From positions 248,001 to 312,000 of the forward strand of contig NZ_JAALDL010000001.1 in the NCBI RefSeq assembly GCF_011045095.1: DNA of 64,000 nt, in the 5' to 3' direction. The stretch comes from Grimontia sedimenti. Its GTDB lineage: Bacteria > Pseudomonadota > Gammaproteobacteria > Enterobacterales > Vibrionaceae. Numbering within the stretch: the first letter of the stretch is position 1; every line of letters starts with the position of its first letter. Positions 8,407-16,491 of the stretch are shown one piece after another. The notes beneath the pieces were generated by a model that ran no database searches, was not told where the DNA came from, and worked only from the letters and a program-made list of their open reading frames with translations. Position numbers and translations under genes: made by a program.

Positions 8407-9474
8407 ATGGACAGAACCCTTTTAAAACGCACCTTACTGACGACACTAGGAGTGATTGCGATGAGTTCAACAATGCTGTCTTGTTCCAGTACTGATGGGC
8501 CAGAAGCGGATTATCCAGACAAATTTGTAAATAGCGATCCGGCGTTCGAAAGGCAAAGCAACCCTTTTGAAATCCTTATGGCTTTCATTAAAGCAGAGGA
8601 GAGAACGCCCAAACCGACGTTTGATTTTCCAATACATAGCATTACGACCGAGCTGCTGATCGATGAGCGTGAAGATGTGGTTTATCGTCTCGGCCACTCG
8701 AGTATGTTGATGAAATTGAATGGTAGCCTCGTGATGACTGATCCGGTATTCAGTGACCGCGCTTCACCAGTGCAATTTATGGGCCCTAAGCGCTTCCATC
8801 CTGCGCCGATTTCAATAGAAGATTTGCCTGAAATCGATGTGGTTGTGATCAGTCATGATCATTATGACCACTTGGATAAAATGTCGGTGAAAGCGTTAGC
8901 CGACAAAACAGGCCTGTTTTTAGTGCCATTGAAGATTGGTGCAATCCTAAAGGATTGGGGTGTGCCGGCAGAGAAAGTCGTAGAGTTGAAATGGTGGGAG
9001 TCGCGGGTGGTCAATGGCATTGATTTTACCCTGACACCAACGCAACACTTCTCAGGCCGAGGCCTAACCGATCGCGATTCTACACTTTGGGGAAGTTGGG
9101 TAATGCTCTCCCCTGAAAAACGGGTGTATTTTAGCGGTGACTCAGGCTACTTCGATGGTTTTAAGGAAATAGGTGAGAAGTATGGCCCATTCGACCTCAC
9201 CATGATTGAAACTGGTGCCTATAACTCTCTATGGGCGAACATTCATATGTTCCCGGAGCAAAGCGTGCAAGCACACATTGACCTCAAAGGTAGTGTGATG
9301 TTGCCCATTCACAACAGTACCTTCGATCTGGCGATGCATGACTGGAAAGAGCCTATGAAAAAGGCGCTGGAAATCAGCAATGAGCGTGGCGTGACCATGG
9401 TTAGCCCAGAGATTGGTCAGCGTTTGGCTATCGGTGAGGCGTTGCCAGTGGTTGAATGGTGGAATCAGGAATGA
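8407..9474 (+). CDS. Metallo-beta-lactamase-fold lipoprotein, NAPE-PLD/UlaG-like (COG2220)
   Basis: A zinc-dependent hydrolase of the COG2220 group that includes NAPE-PLD and RomA. The metal motif SHDHYDHLD gives H150, H152, D154 and H155 (counted from 8407). Further metal ligands fit the later TPTQHFSGR, YFSGDSGY and LPIHNSTFD segments. The N-terminus has a positively charged, hydrophobic leader ending in a lipobox-like LSC, so it is probably anchored in an envelope membrane. A GTG at 8398 is an alternative start; neither start has a strong ribosome site. The stop overlaps the next gene (ATGATGA), which suggests translational coupling. Substrate is unknown; phospholipid-like esters are plausible. 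Confidence 0.85.
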   Translation: MDRTLLKRTLLTTLGVIAMSSTMLSCSSTDGPEADYPDKFVNSDPAFERQSNPFEILMAFIKAEERTPKPTFDFPIHSITTELLIDEREDVVYRLGHSSMLMKLNGSLVMTDPVFSDRASPVQFMGPKRFHPAPISIEDLPEIDVVVISHDHYDHLDKMSVKALADKTGLFLVPLKIGAILKDWGVPAEKVVELKWWESRVVNGIDFTLTPTQHFSGRGLTDRDSTLWGSWVMLSPEKRVYFSGDSGYFDGFKEIGEKYGPFDLTMIETGAYNSLWANIHMFPEQSVQAHIDLKGSVMLPIHNSTFDLAMHDWKEPMKKALEISNERGVTMVSPEIGQRLAIGEALPVVEWWNQE

Positions 9475-9824
9475 TGAAGAAATTAGGACTTGCGGCGGCA
9501 TTGGCTGCCGCTGCCTTAGTCAGTATCCCAGCTTCCGCATCGGTAAAAAACGATGTGGAATACCTCATCGCGCAGATGAAAAGCTCGGATTGTACCTTTA
9601 TACGCAATGGTTCTGAATACGACAATCTGCAGGCGGCCGAACATCTTCAGAATAAGTGGGAATACGCCGAAGATAGGGTCACTTCGACCGAGATTTTTAT
9701 TAACGAAGTGGCGTCCAAAAGCTGGTTTACTGGCCGTGCGTATCAGGTGAAATGTGGCGAAGAAACCCAAACCAGCCAACAGTGGCTAACCGAGCAGTTG
9801 GCTGAAAAAGAAAAGTCAGATTAG
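9471..9824 (+). CDS. Exported DUF5329-like (YfeK-type) protein
   Basis: A 117-residue periplasmic protein with a signal peptide cut near ASA-SV. The mature part has two cysteines that could pair (SSDCTFIRNG and VKCGEE), and the pattern CTFIRNGxxY...AAEHLxxKW is typical of the DUF5329/YfeK group. No function is established for that group. Start codon ATGATG overlaps the stop of the hydrolase gene, so the two are co-translated and probably share TetR control. It overlaps the convergent membrane protein gene by 4 bp at its 3' end. Confidence 0.75.
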   Translation: MMKKLGLAAALAAAALVSIPASASVKNDVEYLIAQMKSSDCTFIRNGSEYDNLQAAEHLQNKWEYAEDRVTSTEIFINEVASKSWFTGRAYQVKCGEETQTSQQWLTEQLAEKEKSD

Positions 9825-10087
9825 TGCCTGTTTCCACCGAAAAGCTCAGAAAGATAAGCAGAAATCACGCTGCTGAAAATCCCGATAATCACTGCGACAG
9901 CAATAACCACCAAAAAGGTAATGACGGCAATAAAAATAGAGCCGATAAAAAGGCCGACTAACGGAAGAATCACAAAGAAAACAAAAGCAATAACCAATGC
10001 GGCAACGATTAATGCGCCAGCCTGAAGCGCCAAGATGGCAACCGGGTTTGAGATTTCTTTCCCGTTAATAACCACTCTTCTGTTCAT
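9821..10087 (-). CDS. Small membrane protein, 88 residues
   Basis: The function is not recognised. After a short polar N-terminus (MNRRVVINGKEISNP) come two long hydrophobic stretches very rich in Val, Ile and Ala. These look like two to three membrane helices, with a short charged tail. The start at 10087 follows a strong site (GAGGAGGGG); a longer in-frame start at 10114 is unlikely. Its end overlaps the convergent DUF5329 gene by 4 bp. Confidence 0.7.
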   Translation of the reverse strand: MNRRVVINGKEISNPVAILALQAGALIVAALVIAFVFFVILPLVGLFIGSIFIAVITFLVVIAVAVIIGIFSSVISAYLSELFGGNRH

Positions 10088-10190
10088 CTTTCCCCTCCTC
10101 AATGTAATGCCCACAGAATAGCATTTCGTTTCGCCCAGTTTTCCAGATGACTTAACAAACTTTGGTTGAATTTGGGCATATAGGAGAGAT

Positions 10191-10224
10191 AAAGCCTGAC
10201 GATGTTATATCGTCAGGCTTTTTT
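10191..10224. terminator. Strong hairpin terminator before the OmpV-like gene's 3' end
   Basis: A 13-bp perfect stem (AAAGCCTGACGAT / ATCGTCAGGCTTT) with a 5-nt loop and T tract on the plus strand. It lies just after the stop of the minus-strand MipA/OmpV gene, for which the T tract is shorter (TTT). Confidence 0.8.
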
Positions 10225-10226
10225 GA

Positions 10227-11003
10227 TCAGAAGTGATAGGCGACTGTCGCACCAACCAGCCATTGGTGTTTGCTGTCAACGATAGGGGAGTCAGCAACGT
10301 CGCTGTCTAATTCTGTGTATTGGGTAGATTGGGTCAGGTTCCAGTTCTCGCTGATAGGATAAATCAGCTTATAACCTACTTCATAAGCGACAGAGCTTTT
10401 GCCCGTGTATTCAGGTCGGTTGGCACGGGCTTCTTTTGGCTGCACGCCGAAGTAGTAGTCCACAAAGTCTTTACTCTGGAACATCACCCCTGCGAAGGAA
10501 ACCAAATCCGCATCGCCAATGGGAAAGATGTCGAAGTACCTCACGCCCGCCAGATAGCCTTTGTAAGTGCCAGATATATCATGTTGGAAGTAGGTGGAAA
10601 TCACGCCTGTACCAACTTGGAAGTCAGCATTCAATCCGAGGTCGACACTGATGTCCCTGTCATCCATACCTTTCAGGAAATCCGAGGTATCGTCATCATA
10701 ACCGATCCCCGCGCTGGTGAGATGAACACCAAGATTGACCAGATCGCCGTCGGTTCCATAAAAGCGGTAGTTTGCACCACTGAAGTCGATGTTGAAATCT
10801 TCACCGTGGTAGCCAAAGTTAAGGAGTGGAACGACTGAGTGATCTTGCTCTTTATATAGGTCGCTGGTGGCAGCTACGCCTGCTTCTGCTATCCAACTGC
10901 TTTGCTTGCTATAGATGTTGCCGTTAAGAATATAAGTTTGATTCGCCGCCTGTACCGCAGGTGCAGCGGCGAGAATGGAAAAGAGTAATGCAGATTTATT
11001 CAT
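10227..11003 (-). CDS. MipA/OmpV-family outer membrane protein
   Basis: A 258-residue beta-barrel outer membrane protein. A signal peptide is cut near VQA-AN. The mature part has alternating amphipathic strands and ends in an aromatic residue (AYHF), the normal C-terminal signal for barrel insertion. The start at 11003 follows AAGGACAG; an upstream in-frame start at 11036 adds a non-signal extension and was rejected. It lies downstream of a two-component system on the same strand. MipA/OmpV genes are commonly paired with such systems, and TTGTCA repeats sit in its promoter. Confidence 0.88.
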   Translation of the reverse strand: MNKSALLFSILAAAPAVQAANQTYILNGNIYSKQSSWIAEAGVAATSDLYKEQDHSVVPLLNFGYHGEDFNIDFSGANYRFYGTDGDLVNLGVHLTSAGIGYDDDTSDFLKGMDDRDISVDLGLNADFQVGTGVISTYFQHDISGTYKGYLAGVRYFDIFPIGDADLVSFAGVMFQSKDFVDYYFGVQPKEARANRPEYTGKSSVAYEVGYKLIYPISENWNLTQSTQYTELDSDVADSPIVDSKHQWLVGATVAYHF

Positions 11004-11055
11004 GATTCTGTCCTTGTTTGTGCGCTTGATGAACACCGTACAAAACTCGGCTAAC

Positions 11056-11098
11056 TGACAATAGAATCAATTTGTCATGGGTTTGTCAGCGATTGTCA
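11056..11098 (-). promoter_or_regulatory. Cluster of TGACAA repeats, putative OmpR-family regulator site
   Basis: TTGTCA occurs at 11072, 11083 and 11093, spaced 11 and 10 bp, one helical turn apart. An inverted copy (TGACAA) starts at 11056. Tandem direct repeats at about one turn are the usual binding pattern of OmpR/PhoB-family regulators. They overlap the end of the kinase gene and lie 50-90 bp upstream of the OmpV-like gene, so the adjacent RstA-like regulator may act here. Confidence 0.5.
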
Positions 11099-12391
11099 GG
11101 GTCTTTGGTTTGGAATGGTCAAAATGAGTTTGGCTCCTCCTTTTGCGCTTTCTTCGATCACGGCATGCCCGTCGTGCTTTTCCACGATAAGTTTAACGAT
11201 GGCAAGACCCAATCCATGGCCCATATTGGCTTTGTTCCGGGAAGGATCGACACTGAAAAACGGCTCAAAAACGGATTCGCGATATTCTTCAGGGATCCCG
11301 GGGCCATCGTCTTCAACAATGATCTGAGATGATCTTCCGTTTTGTTGGCAAATGACATTGACGGTTGATTCCGCATACCGCACTGCATTCGTTAATATGT
11401 TTTCTATAGCGCGTTTCAACAAGGGTTTATCAGCCAGAAGTGAGATATCAGGCTCAATAATCACTTCTATTTCACGGTTTTGACGATTGGGCAGCCGTTC
11501 AACCAAATGTTGGATAAAGGGCTCGGCAGGGAAGGTTTCTTTCGTCAGTGATCTGTCCTGACGACCTATTTTGGCGAAGTAGAGCAGTTCATTCACGAGT
11601 TGCTCCATTTCTTCTGTGTCTTCAACAATGCTGGCGACTTTCTCCTTGAGGTGCGGAGACGTGACTTCTTCTTTGATGATCTCTGCTTGCCACTGAATGC
11701 GAAAAATAGGTGTGCGAAGGTCATGCGCAACAGCCTGAGTTAATGAGCGGTTGCTGGTGATCAACTGAGAAATCTTGTCTGCCATCTCATTGAAGCTTTC
11801 GTTTAGCTTGCCGACTTTACTACCGCTATTGGTTGGTGCTCTGGCGTTTAGGTCACCTTTGGCAAAGTCTGCGGTTACGCGCTGTAAAACCCTAACCCGT
11901 CTGCTGAGAAACCAAATTAACCAACTCGAATAAATCAGGAATCCGCCACCAATAAACACAAAAAAGAGTGAATCGCTAAACTCGATATTCTGTCTGACTA
12001 CGTCATCAGTATTTGGCTCAAAGTGGTAGTAGTTCGTTGAATCCGGCAGTGTCACCCAAAGCCCCCGATCTTCATCGTGAAAGGAATAGGAATGGGGGAT
12101 ATCGCTTCCTGAAAAGTAACGCTTTACTTCTTCGGGTGCATCATTCATTGGCACTAGGTTCAGATTGTTCGCGGTGGATTGCGCGTAGTTAGCAAGCAAT
12201 TGCCAGAGTGCTTCATCATCTTGATGTTCAGATAAGGTCGCCATCAAATCCTGTACTGCGGCCGCTTGCATGTCCTCAAGGACATAGTCGTAATCTGTAT
12301 TGAGCTGATAAACGAACAAGTCAAACGCGAAAAGGCTGACAATAAAAAGAACAAACAGTCCGATAAAGGATTCGATATAGATACGCCACAT
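11096..12391 (-). CDS. Sensor histidine kinase, RstB-like
   Basis: A 431-residue inner membrane kinase. A transmembrane helix lies near residues 5-25, followed by a periplasmic sensor region, a second helix near 135-158, then HAMP. The HisKA domain has the phospho-accepting H223 in AVAHDLRTP, and a HATPase_c domain shows N, G1 (VEDDGPGIPEE) and G2 (GHGLGLAIV) boxes. The start at 12391 leaves 16 bp after the regulator gene; the overlapping start at 12433 lacks the membrane leader. Neighbour order and sequence style resemble RstA-RstB. The signal sensed is unknown. Confidence 0.87.
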   Translation of the reverse strand: MWRIYIESFIGLFVLFIVSLFAFDLFVYQLNTDYDYVLEDMQAAAVQDLMATLSEHQDDEALWQLLANYAQSTANNLNLVPMNDAPEEVKRYFSGSDIPHSYSFHDEDRGLWVTLPDSTNYYHFEPNTDDVVRQNIEFSDSLFFVFIGGGFLIYSSWLIWFLSRRVRVLQRVTADFAKGDLNARAPTNSGSKVGKLNESFNEMADKISQLITSNRSLTQAVAHDLRTPIFRIQWQAEIIKEEVTSPHLKEKVASIVEDTEEMEQLVNELLYFAKIGRQDRSLTKETFPAEPFIQHLVERLPNRQNREIEVIIEPDISLLADKPLLKRAIENILTNAVRYAESTVNVICQQNGRSSQIIVEDDGPGIPEEYRESVFEPFFSVDPSRNKANMGHGLGLAIVKLIVEKHDGHAVIEESAKGGAKLILTIPNQRP

Positions 12392-12407
12392 AGTTAACCT
12401 GGTCTTG

Positions 12408-13133
12408 TTATTCCTTCCATGCGTCCGGCACAAAGAGATAGCCTTTCCCTCTCACTGTCAGTATCCGATGAGGTGATGAGGGGTTATCTCCCAGTTTTTT
12501 TCGAAGGCTGACGACCTTGTTATCGACAGTACGATCCAGACCATCATATTCAATGCCACGAACAGCGAGGGTCAGTGTTTCTCGTGACAAAACTTCGTCT
12601 GCAGAGGCTGCAAGCAGCCACAAAAGGTCGAACTCACTGTCTGAGAGAGCAATGTGTTCACCAGACCATTCACACCATTTTCTTGCGTTGTTGAGAGACA
12701 AATTCCCAAACGTTAATACGCTGACAGATTCAGGCTTTGACGTTTCCGGCATTTCACTACTTGAACCCTCCCTGCGCAGTAACGCACGCAATCTAGCGAG
12801 CAGTACGCGGGGTTTAATCGGTTTGGTGACAAAGTCATCGGCTCCAATTTCCAGTGCGGCGACATGGTCAAAGTCGTCATCACTTGCCGTGAGCATTAAC
12901 ACCTTACCGGAGAACTGCGGGCGAATCTGTCGGCAAATTGTCAGGCCATCGATATCCGGCAGCATCAGGTCGAGCATAACGATGTTGGGCTGTTCTGAAA
13001 GGATCGCACCAATCGCACTTTCTCCGTGATCAAACTCCTTTACGTCAAAATCCTGCTCACGGAAGTAGGAAGAAAGAAGTTGTCGAAGCTTGGTGTCATC
13101 TTCAACGATAAATAGAAGAGGTTTGGGTGACAT
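12408..13133 (-). CDS. OmpR-family response regulator, RstA-like
   Basis: A 241-residue regulator with an N-terminal receiver domain (acidic pair E11/D12/D13, phospho-acceptor D55 in MLDLMLPD, Lys in DFVTKPI). The C-terminal winged-helix DNA-binding domain contains RGIEYDGLDRTVDNKVVSLRKKLGD, here split as RGIEYDGLDRTVDN and the following helix, a signature shared with RstA. It is followed by its kinase and an OmpV-type porin, so the probable targets are the porin promoter and possibly others with TTGTCA repeats. Confidence 0.9.
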   Translation of the reverse strand: MSPKPLLFIVEDDTKLRQLLSSYFREQDFDVKEFDHGESAIGAILSEQPNIVMLDLMLPDIDGLTICRQIRPQFSGKVLMLTASDDDFDHVAALEIGADDFVTKPIKPRVLLARLRALLRREGSSSEMPETSKPESVSVLTFGNLSLNNARKWCEWSGEHIALSDSEFDLLWLLAASADEVLSRETLTLAVRGIEYDGLDRTVDNKVVSLRKKLGDNPSSPHRILTVRGKGYLFVPDAWKE

Positions 13134-13157
13134 TGAAAATCCTCATACCTTAATGTA

Positions 13158-13319
13158 ATACCAATCACAGTAGGTAGCTGATCAGAAATAGCGCAGGAAA
13201 AATGCTCGAGAACAAGGCGGGAAATTTCGATAAGTAGTTATTCTACAGCCAAATTTTTCAACGCAGTTATCGAGCATTTTAACAAGCTAGGATGAGCAGA
13301 TATTTACTACGATTGGTAT
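13158..13319. repeat. 162-bp MITE-like palindromic intergenic repeat
   Basis: The ends are a 9-bp inverted repeat (ATACCAATC / GATTGGTAT). Inside, 13199-13280 forms an imperfect long palindrome starting AAAATGCTCGA and ending TCGAGCATTTT, with a TAAGTAGTTATTCTA core. There is no ORF. The form matches non-autonomous repeats scattered in Vibrionaceae and Shewanella intergenic regions. It lies between the two-component system promoter and the decayed phosphodiesterase gene. Confidence 0.75.
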
Positions 13320-13401
13320 AAGTTCTATCAACGGGATAGCACGCTAAAACTGGTTTGTCACCGCTTTAGCGTGAGAGTTGAGGGCTTTGTACGAGAGTGG
13401 T

Positions 13402-14110
13402 TCAAAAAGGATAAAGTGGGCCTGACGAAGCCAGTGGAAGGTAGGTGCTACGGAAGCCTTTATTCCACTCATGCAACATATAGCCGCCTGGGTCTTGTGT
13501 AAAACCGACGGGCGCGTCACTTCTATGATCCGTCAAAAAGGAACTCGCTGTTGCAGGAGAGGACAAGACCGTGGCTCCACCTATTGTGCTAACAATGCTG
13601 TTATGAAGATGGCCGCAGATAATCCGCACTTCACGGGGCGATTTCTCCAGAATCTCTGCCATTTCATCTGCGCCTTCCAGACCAATGGTATCCATAAACT
13701 GAATACCCGAAGCAAAGGGAGGATGATGCATGGCAATCAAAGCGGGTTTATCTGGGTGACGTGTCAATGCATGTTCGAGAAAAGCCAAAGCAGCGGGAGA
13801 TAAACGACCACCGCCTTGACCCGGAATTACGGTATCCAGACCGATGATGTCGAGGTCAGGGAAGTGTTTCACCCAGTTGATTTCTTCACTGGTCGCGGGT
13901 GTCAGATTCTCAAAGCAGTGATGCATAGAAGAGCGAAGATCATGATTGCCGGGTATCACGAAATAGGGAATACCCAAACGCCTTATTACAGACTTGAAGG
14001 CTTCGTAGCTCTCGACGTCGCCGTGGTCGGTGATATCGCCAGTCACGATGATGGCATCGACGTGTCCAAGCTTCTCTAAATCCTGCTCAATCTTAGTGAT
14101 GGCATCATCG
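13402..14110 (-). pseudogene. Calcineurin-like (CpdA-type) phosphodiesterase, N-terminus deleted
   Basis: The reading frame shows most of a class III metallophosphoesterase: VTGDITDHGD, GNHD (VIPGNHDLRSS), ALIAMHHPP and CGHLHN motifs are all present. The N-terminal D-x-H motif that binds the first metal, about 35-40 residues, is missing. The frame remains open upstream of the GTG at 14046 to about 14110, where the sequence turns into an ABC transporter ATPase gene in another frame. In intact relatives this type of gene ends a DeoR-headed ABC operon. The product, if made from GTG 14046 (214 residues), would lack a metal site and is probably inactive. Confidence 0.75.
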
Positions 14111-14558
14111 CACGCGCTAGAGCTACACGTTGACGCTGCCCACCGGAAAGTTCGCCCGGTTTGCGCTCTTCATAGCCAAGGAGACCCGTAATACGCAGGG
14201 CGTTCTCAAGCTTCTTCAATCGTTCATCTTTGGGCACCTTGCGCACCTTCATGCCGAACATGACGTTCTCTGCGACAGACAGGTGCGGGAAGAGTGCATA
14301 AGACTGGAATACCATGGAGAGATTTCGCGCTGAAGGTGCCATTTCAGTCACGTCAGTGCCTTCGATTCGAATGGCTCCTTCATCGGGTATCTCCAAGCCT
14401 GCCAGCAATCGCAACATGGTAGATTTGCCGCAGCCAGAAGGCCCCAGCAGGGCAAAAAATGCGCTTTCTGGGATATCGATAGAAATGTTTTCAACACCAA
14501 GTTGTCCGTTCCATCTTTTTGCAATGTTGTCGAACGAAACAAAGGGTTCTGTGTTCAT
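14076..14558 (-). pseudogene. ABC transporter ATPase (UgpC/PotA-like), C-terminal half deleted
   Basis: The N-terminal half of a sugar/glycerol-phosphate-type ABC ATPase. Walker A (GPSGCGKST near 38-46), the Q-loop (MVFQSYALFPH) and the signature LSGGQRQRVALARA are present. The frame then leaves the family: no Walker B, D-loop, H-loop or regulatory domain follows, and it stops after ten foreign codons. The break coincides with the start of the phosphodiesterase fragment. The start overlaps the DeoR stop (ATGA), typical of the original operon. At 160 residues against about 350 normally, it cannot work as an ATPase. Confidence 0.82.
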
Positions 14559-15352
14559 GAAGCGTCGCCTCCCACTAACTTCAAACGGTCTCCGACACGG
14601 TCACTCAGCGCTGAAAAGTCATCGCCGGGGTGTTGGTCCATGATGATCAAATCCACGTCGAAAATACTCCCGCCAATAGCAGGGGCTGTTCGCGTCAACT
14701 TAGTACTGTCCATGACTAGAATGGACGTTTTGCAATGGGTGCGAATGGCTTCGCGAACCCTCACTTCAGAGGCATGGAAATCCAACATGCCTCCGTCTTC
14801 CGATATGCCAGCTACGCCAAAAATGCCGTACTCAGCGCGATAACTGTTAAAAAACTCAAGCACGCCGTCACCGAGTACATCCCGGTCAGGCATGCGCACT
14901 TCTCCGCCCGGAATGATGATGCGGTTACTTGGCTCATTACTCAGAACCATGGCGGCATTGAGGTTATTAGTCATCACCGTCAGCCCAGATTTCGCAGTCA
15001 GCGCTTCGGCCACAATTGCCGGTGTCGAACCAATAGAAATAAACACCGTGGCACCGTCAGGAATGACATCAGCCACTGCTTTAGCAATAGCGCGTTTCTC
15101 AAGGTAATTCGTTTCCGCACGCTGCTGATAGGGCGCATTTAGCTGTTGTTCGAAGCTCTCAACACCACCATGTTTTCTACGAAGCAGGTTTTCACTGCAC
15201 AGCTGATTAATATCTCTTCGTATGGTCTGGGCTGATACCCCAAGCAACTCGGCCAACATTTCGACAGATACATGTCCCTGTTCTGTTGTCTTGTCGAGGA
15301 TCAGTTCTCTTCTGATCTCGGTTTTCGATTTTGCTCTAGCCTCATTGCTCAT
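14555..15352 (-). CDS. DeoR/GlpR-family transcriptional regulator
   Basis: A 265-residue repressor with an N-terminal winged helix-turn-helix (HVSVEMLAELLGVSAQTIRRD, recognition part LLGVSAQTIRRDINQL near 38-53). The DeoR effector domain follows (ISIGSTPAIVAEAL, the sugar-phosphate-binding fold). It once headed an operon for an ABC uptake system, of which only stumps remain. It appears intact, so it may now regulate only itself or other loci. TGAGC/TGAA repeats in its upstream region are candidate operators. Confidence 0.88.
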   Translation of the reverse strand: MSNEARAKSKTEIRRELILDKTTEQGHVSVEMLAELLGVSAQTIRRDINQLCSENLLRRKHGGVESFEQQLNAPYQQRAETNYLEKRAIAKAVADVIPDGATVFISIGSTPAIVAEALTAKSGLTVMTNNLNAAMVLSNEPSNRIIIPGGEVRMPDRDVLGDGVLEFFNSYRAEYGIFGVAGISEDGGMLDFHASEVRVREAIRTHCKTSILVMDSTKLTRTAPAIGGSIFDVDLIIMDQHPGDDFSALSDRVGDRLKLVGGDAS

Positions 15353-15412
15353 ATCTTTCCTCCGCGTTCACTTCAATCTAGTCCCGCTGTTTACATTTGA
15401 TCAACATTAAAG

Positions 15413-15530
15413 TGAGCGAATGAAAATACTATTGTGGTCAAAATGATTAAATGCTCATTTTTGATAATCAGATTTCATTTTTGTGTTTAATAATGAAGTC
15501 GGTTTCTACGAGAAAATGAGCAAGTGAACA
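15413..15530. promoter_or_regulatory. Candidate DeoR operator repeats
   Basis: Three related sites lie in the DeoR promoter region: TGAGCGAATGAAAA at 15413, TGAGCATTTAATCA on the minus strand at 15444-15457, and TGAGCAAGTGAACA at 15517. The spacing and similarity suggest cooperative binding by the adjacent DeoR protein. This is inference from repetition only. Confidence 0.4.
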
Positions 15531-15617
15531 CTTTTTTAATTGAGTGTATTGTTAGCTAATGAATGTGAAATCTACGTTTCATCGAGATGAACAATTGATG
15601 CCAGTGTGACAATATGA

Positions 15618-15639
15618 CGCGTTAAAGAGGGTTAACGCG
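15618..15639 (+). promoter_or_regulatory. Perfect dyad in the leader of the histidine phosphatase gene
   Basis: CGCGTTAA-AGAGGG-TTAACGCG has 8-bp perfect arms and lies 20 bp before the start codon. As RNA it would form a hairpin whose loop contains GAGG, so it could affect translation. As DNA it could be an operator. The rest of the 307-bp gap 15353-15659 is AT-rich and without ORFs. Confidence 0.4.
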
Positions 15640-15659
15640 GATGTTTTGGAAGAAAAAAG

Positions 15660-16259
15660 ATGACAGTTTTCAAGAATACTTACTTCATCATGCGCCATGG
15701 ACAGAGTGAAGCAAATGTGGCTGATATCGTGGTGAGCGATCCTGCTATTGGTTGTGCCAACTATGGGTTATCTCCGCTTGGTCAAACGCAGGCCAAAGCA
15801 TCGGCGCAAGCTTTTCGTGACAAGGGGATAGAGATTATCGTCTGTTCCGATTTCAAACGTACCAAGGAAACGGCAGCCATTGTTGCTGAGGAACTCTCCC
15901 TGCAACCGGCAGTTGAAGATACCCGACTGCGAGAGCGTTTTTTTGGTGAATGGGAAGGGCAATCGTCTTCTGCGTATGAAAACGTGTGGGCTAAAGATTT
16001 GCAGGATTCAAACCAAAGTTTTAATAACGTTGAAAGCACCGTGAGTGTCCGCGATCGTTCTGTCAGCTTGATTCAAGATTTAGAAAACCAACATGAAGAC
16101 AAAGTCATCCTGTTGGTTGCTCACGGCGATATCTTACAGATCATGAAATCGGCTTTTCACGACATTGAGCCGGGTCAACATCGCACTTTGCCTCACCATG
16201 AAACCGGTGAAATTAAACTACTGGTGTCTAAAGGCGATAACATTCACTTGCCGATCTAA
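15660..16259 (+). CDS. Histidine phosphatase family protein (phosphoglycerate mutase-like)
   Basis: A 199-residue branch-1 histidine phosphatase. The catalytic RHGQ motif carries H13, which is phosphorylated during turnover. The second histidine is H155 in VAHGD, and the arginine of CSDFKRTKETA follows the usual spacing. The protein is slightly short and has no signal peptide, so it acts in the cytoplasm. Relatives range from cofactor-dependent phosphoglycerate mutase to broad phosphatases; the short length favours a phosphatase. It stands alone between the DeoR and arginase genes. Confidence 0.85.
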   Translation: MTVFKNTYFIMRHGQSEANVADIVVSDPAIGCANYGLSPLGQTQAKASAQAFRDKGIEIIVCSDFKRTKETAAIVAEELSLQPAVEDTRLRERFFGEWEGQSSSAYENVWAKDLQDSNQSFNNVESTVSVRDRSVSLIQDLENQHEDKVILLVAHGDILQIMKSAFHDIEPGQHRTLPHHETGEIKLLVSKGDNIHLPI

Positions 16260-16293
16260 CGTTAATAATAACGAAAACTGTTGAAAACTCAGG

Positions 16294-16331
16294 GTGGTAC
16301 GTTGTGTTTCTCTGGCGAGAAAGCGTACCAC
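16294..16331 (+). terminator. Hairpin after the histidine phosphatase gene
   Basis: Outer arms GTGGTACG / CGTACCAC enclose a second stem TTTCTC / GAGAAA with a 4-nt loop. The T tract is weak (CTTTCTG), so a terminator role is probable but not certain. Confidence 0.5.
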
Positions 16332-16491
16332 TTTCTGTAGTCATCTCTTCTTTCCTGCCTTCCTTTGATCGCTGACCTTATACTCAAATCATCGTTGTGT
16401 TAAAGAAATGTTATGCGTGAGCATGTTGAAACATCGAAGGAGTGATGTTTAAAACTCCTCATACAAATACGATCATTTCGAGGGTTTCCCC

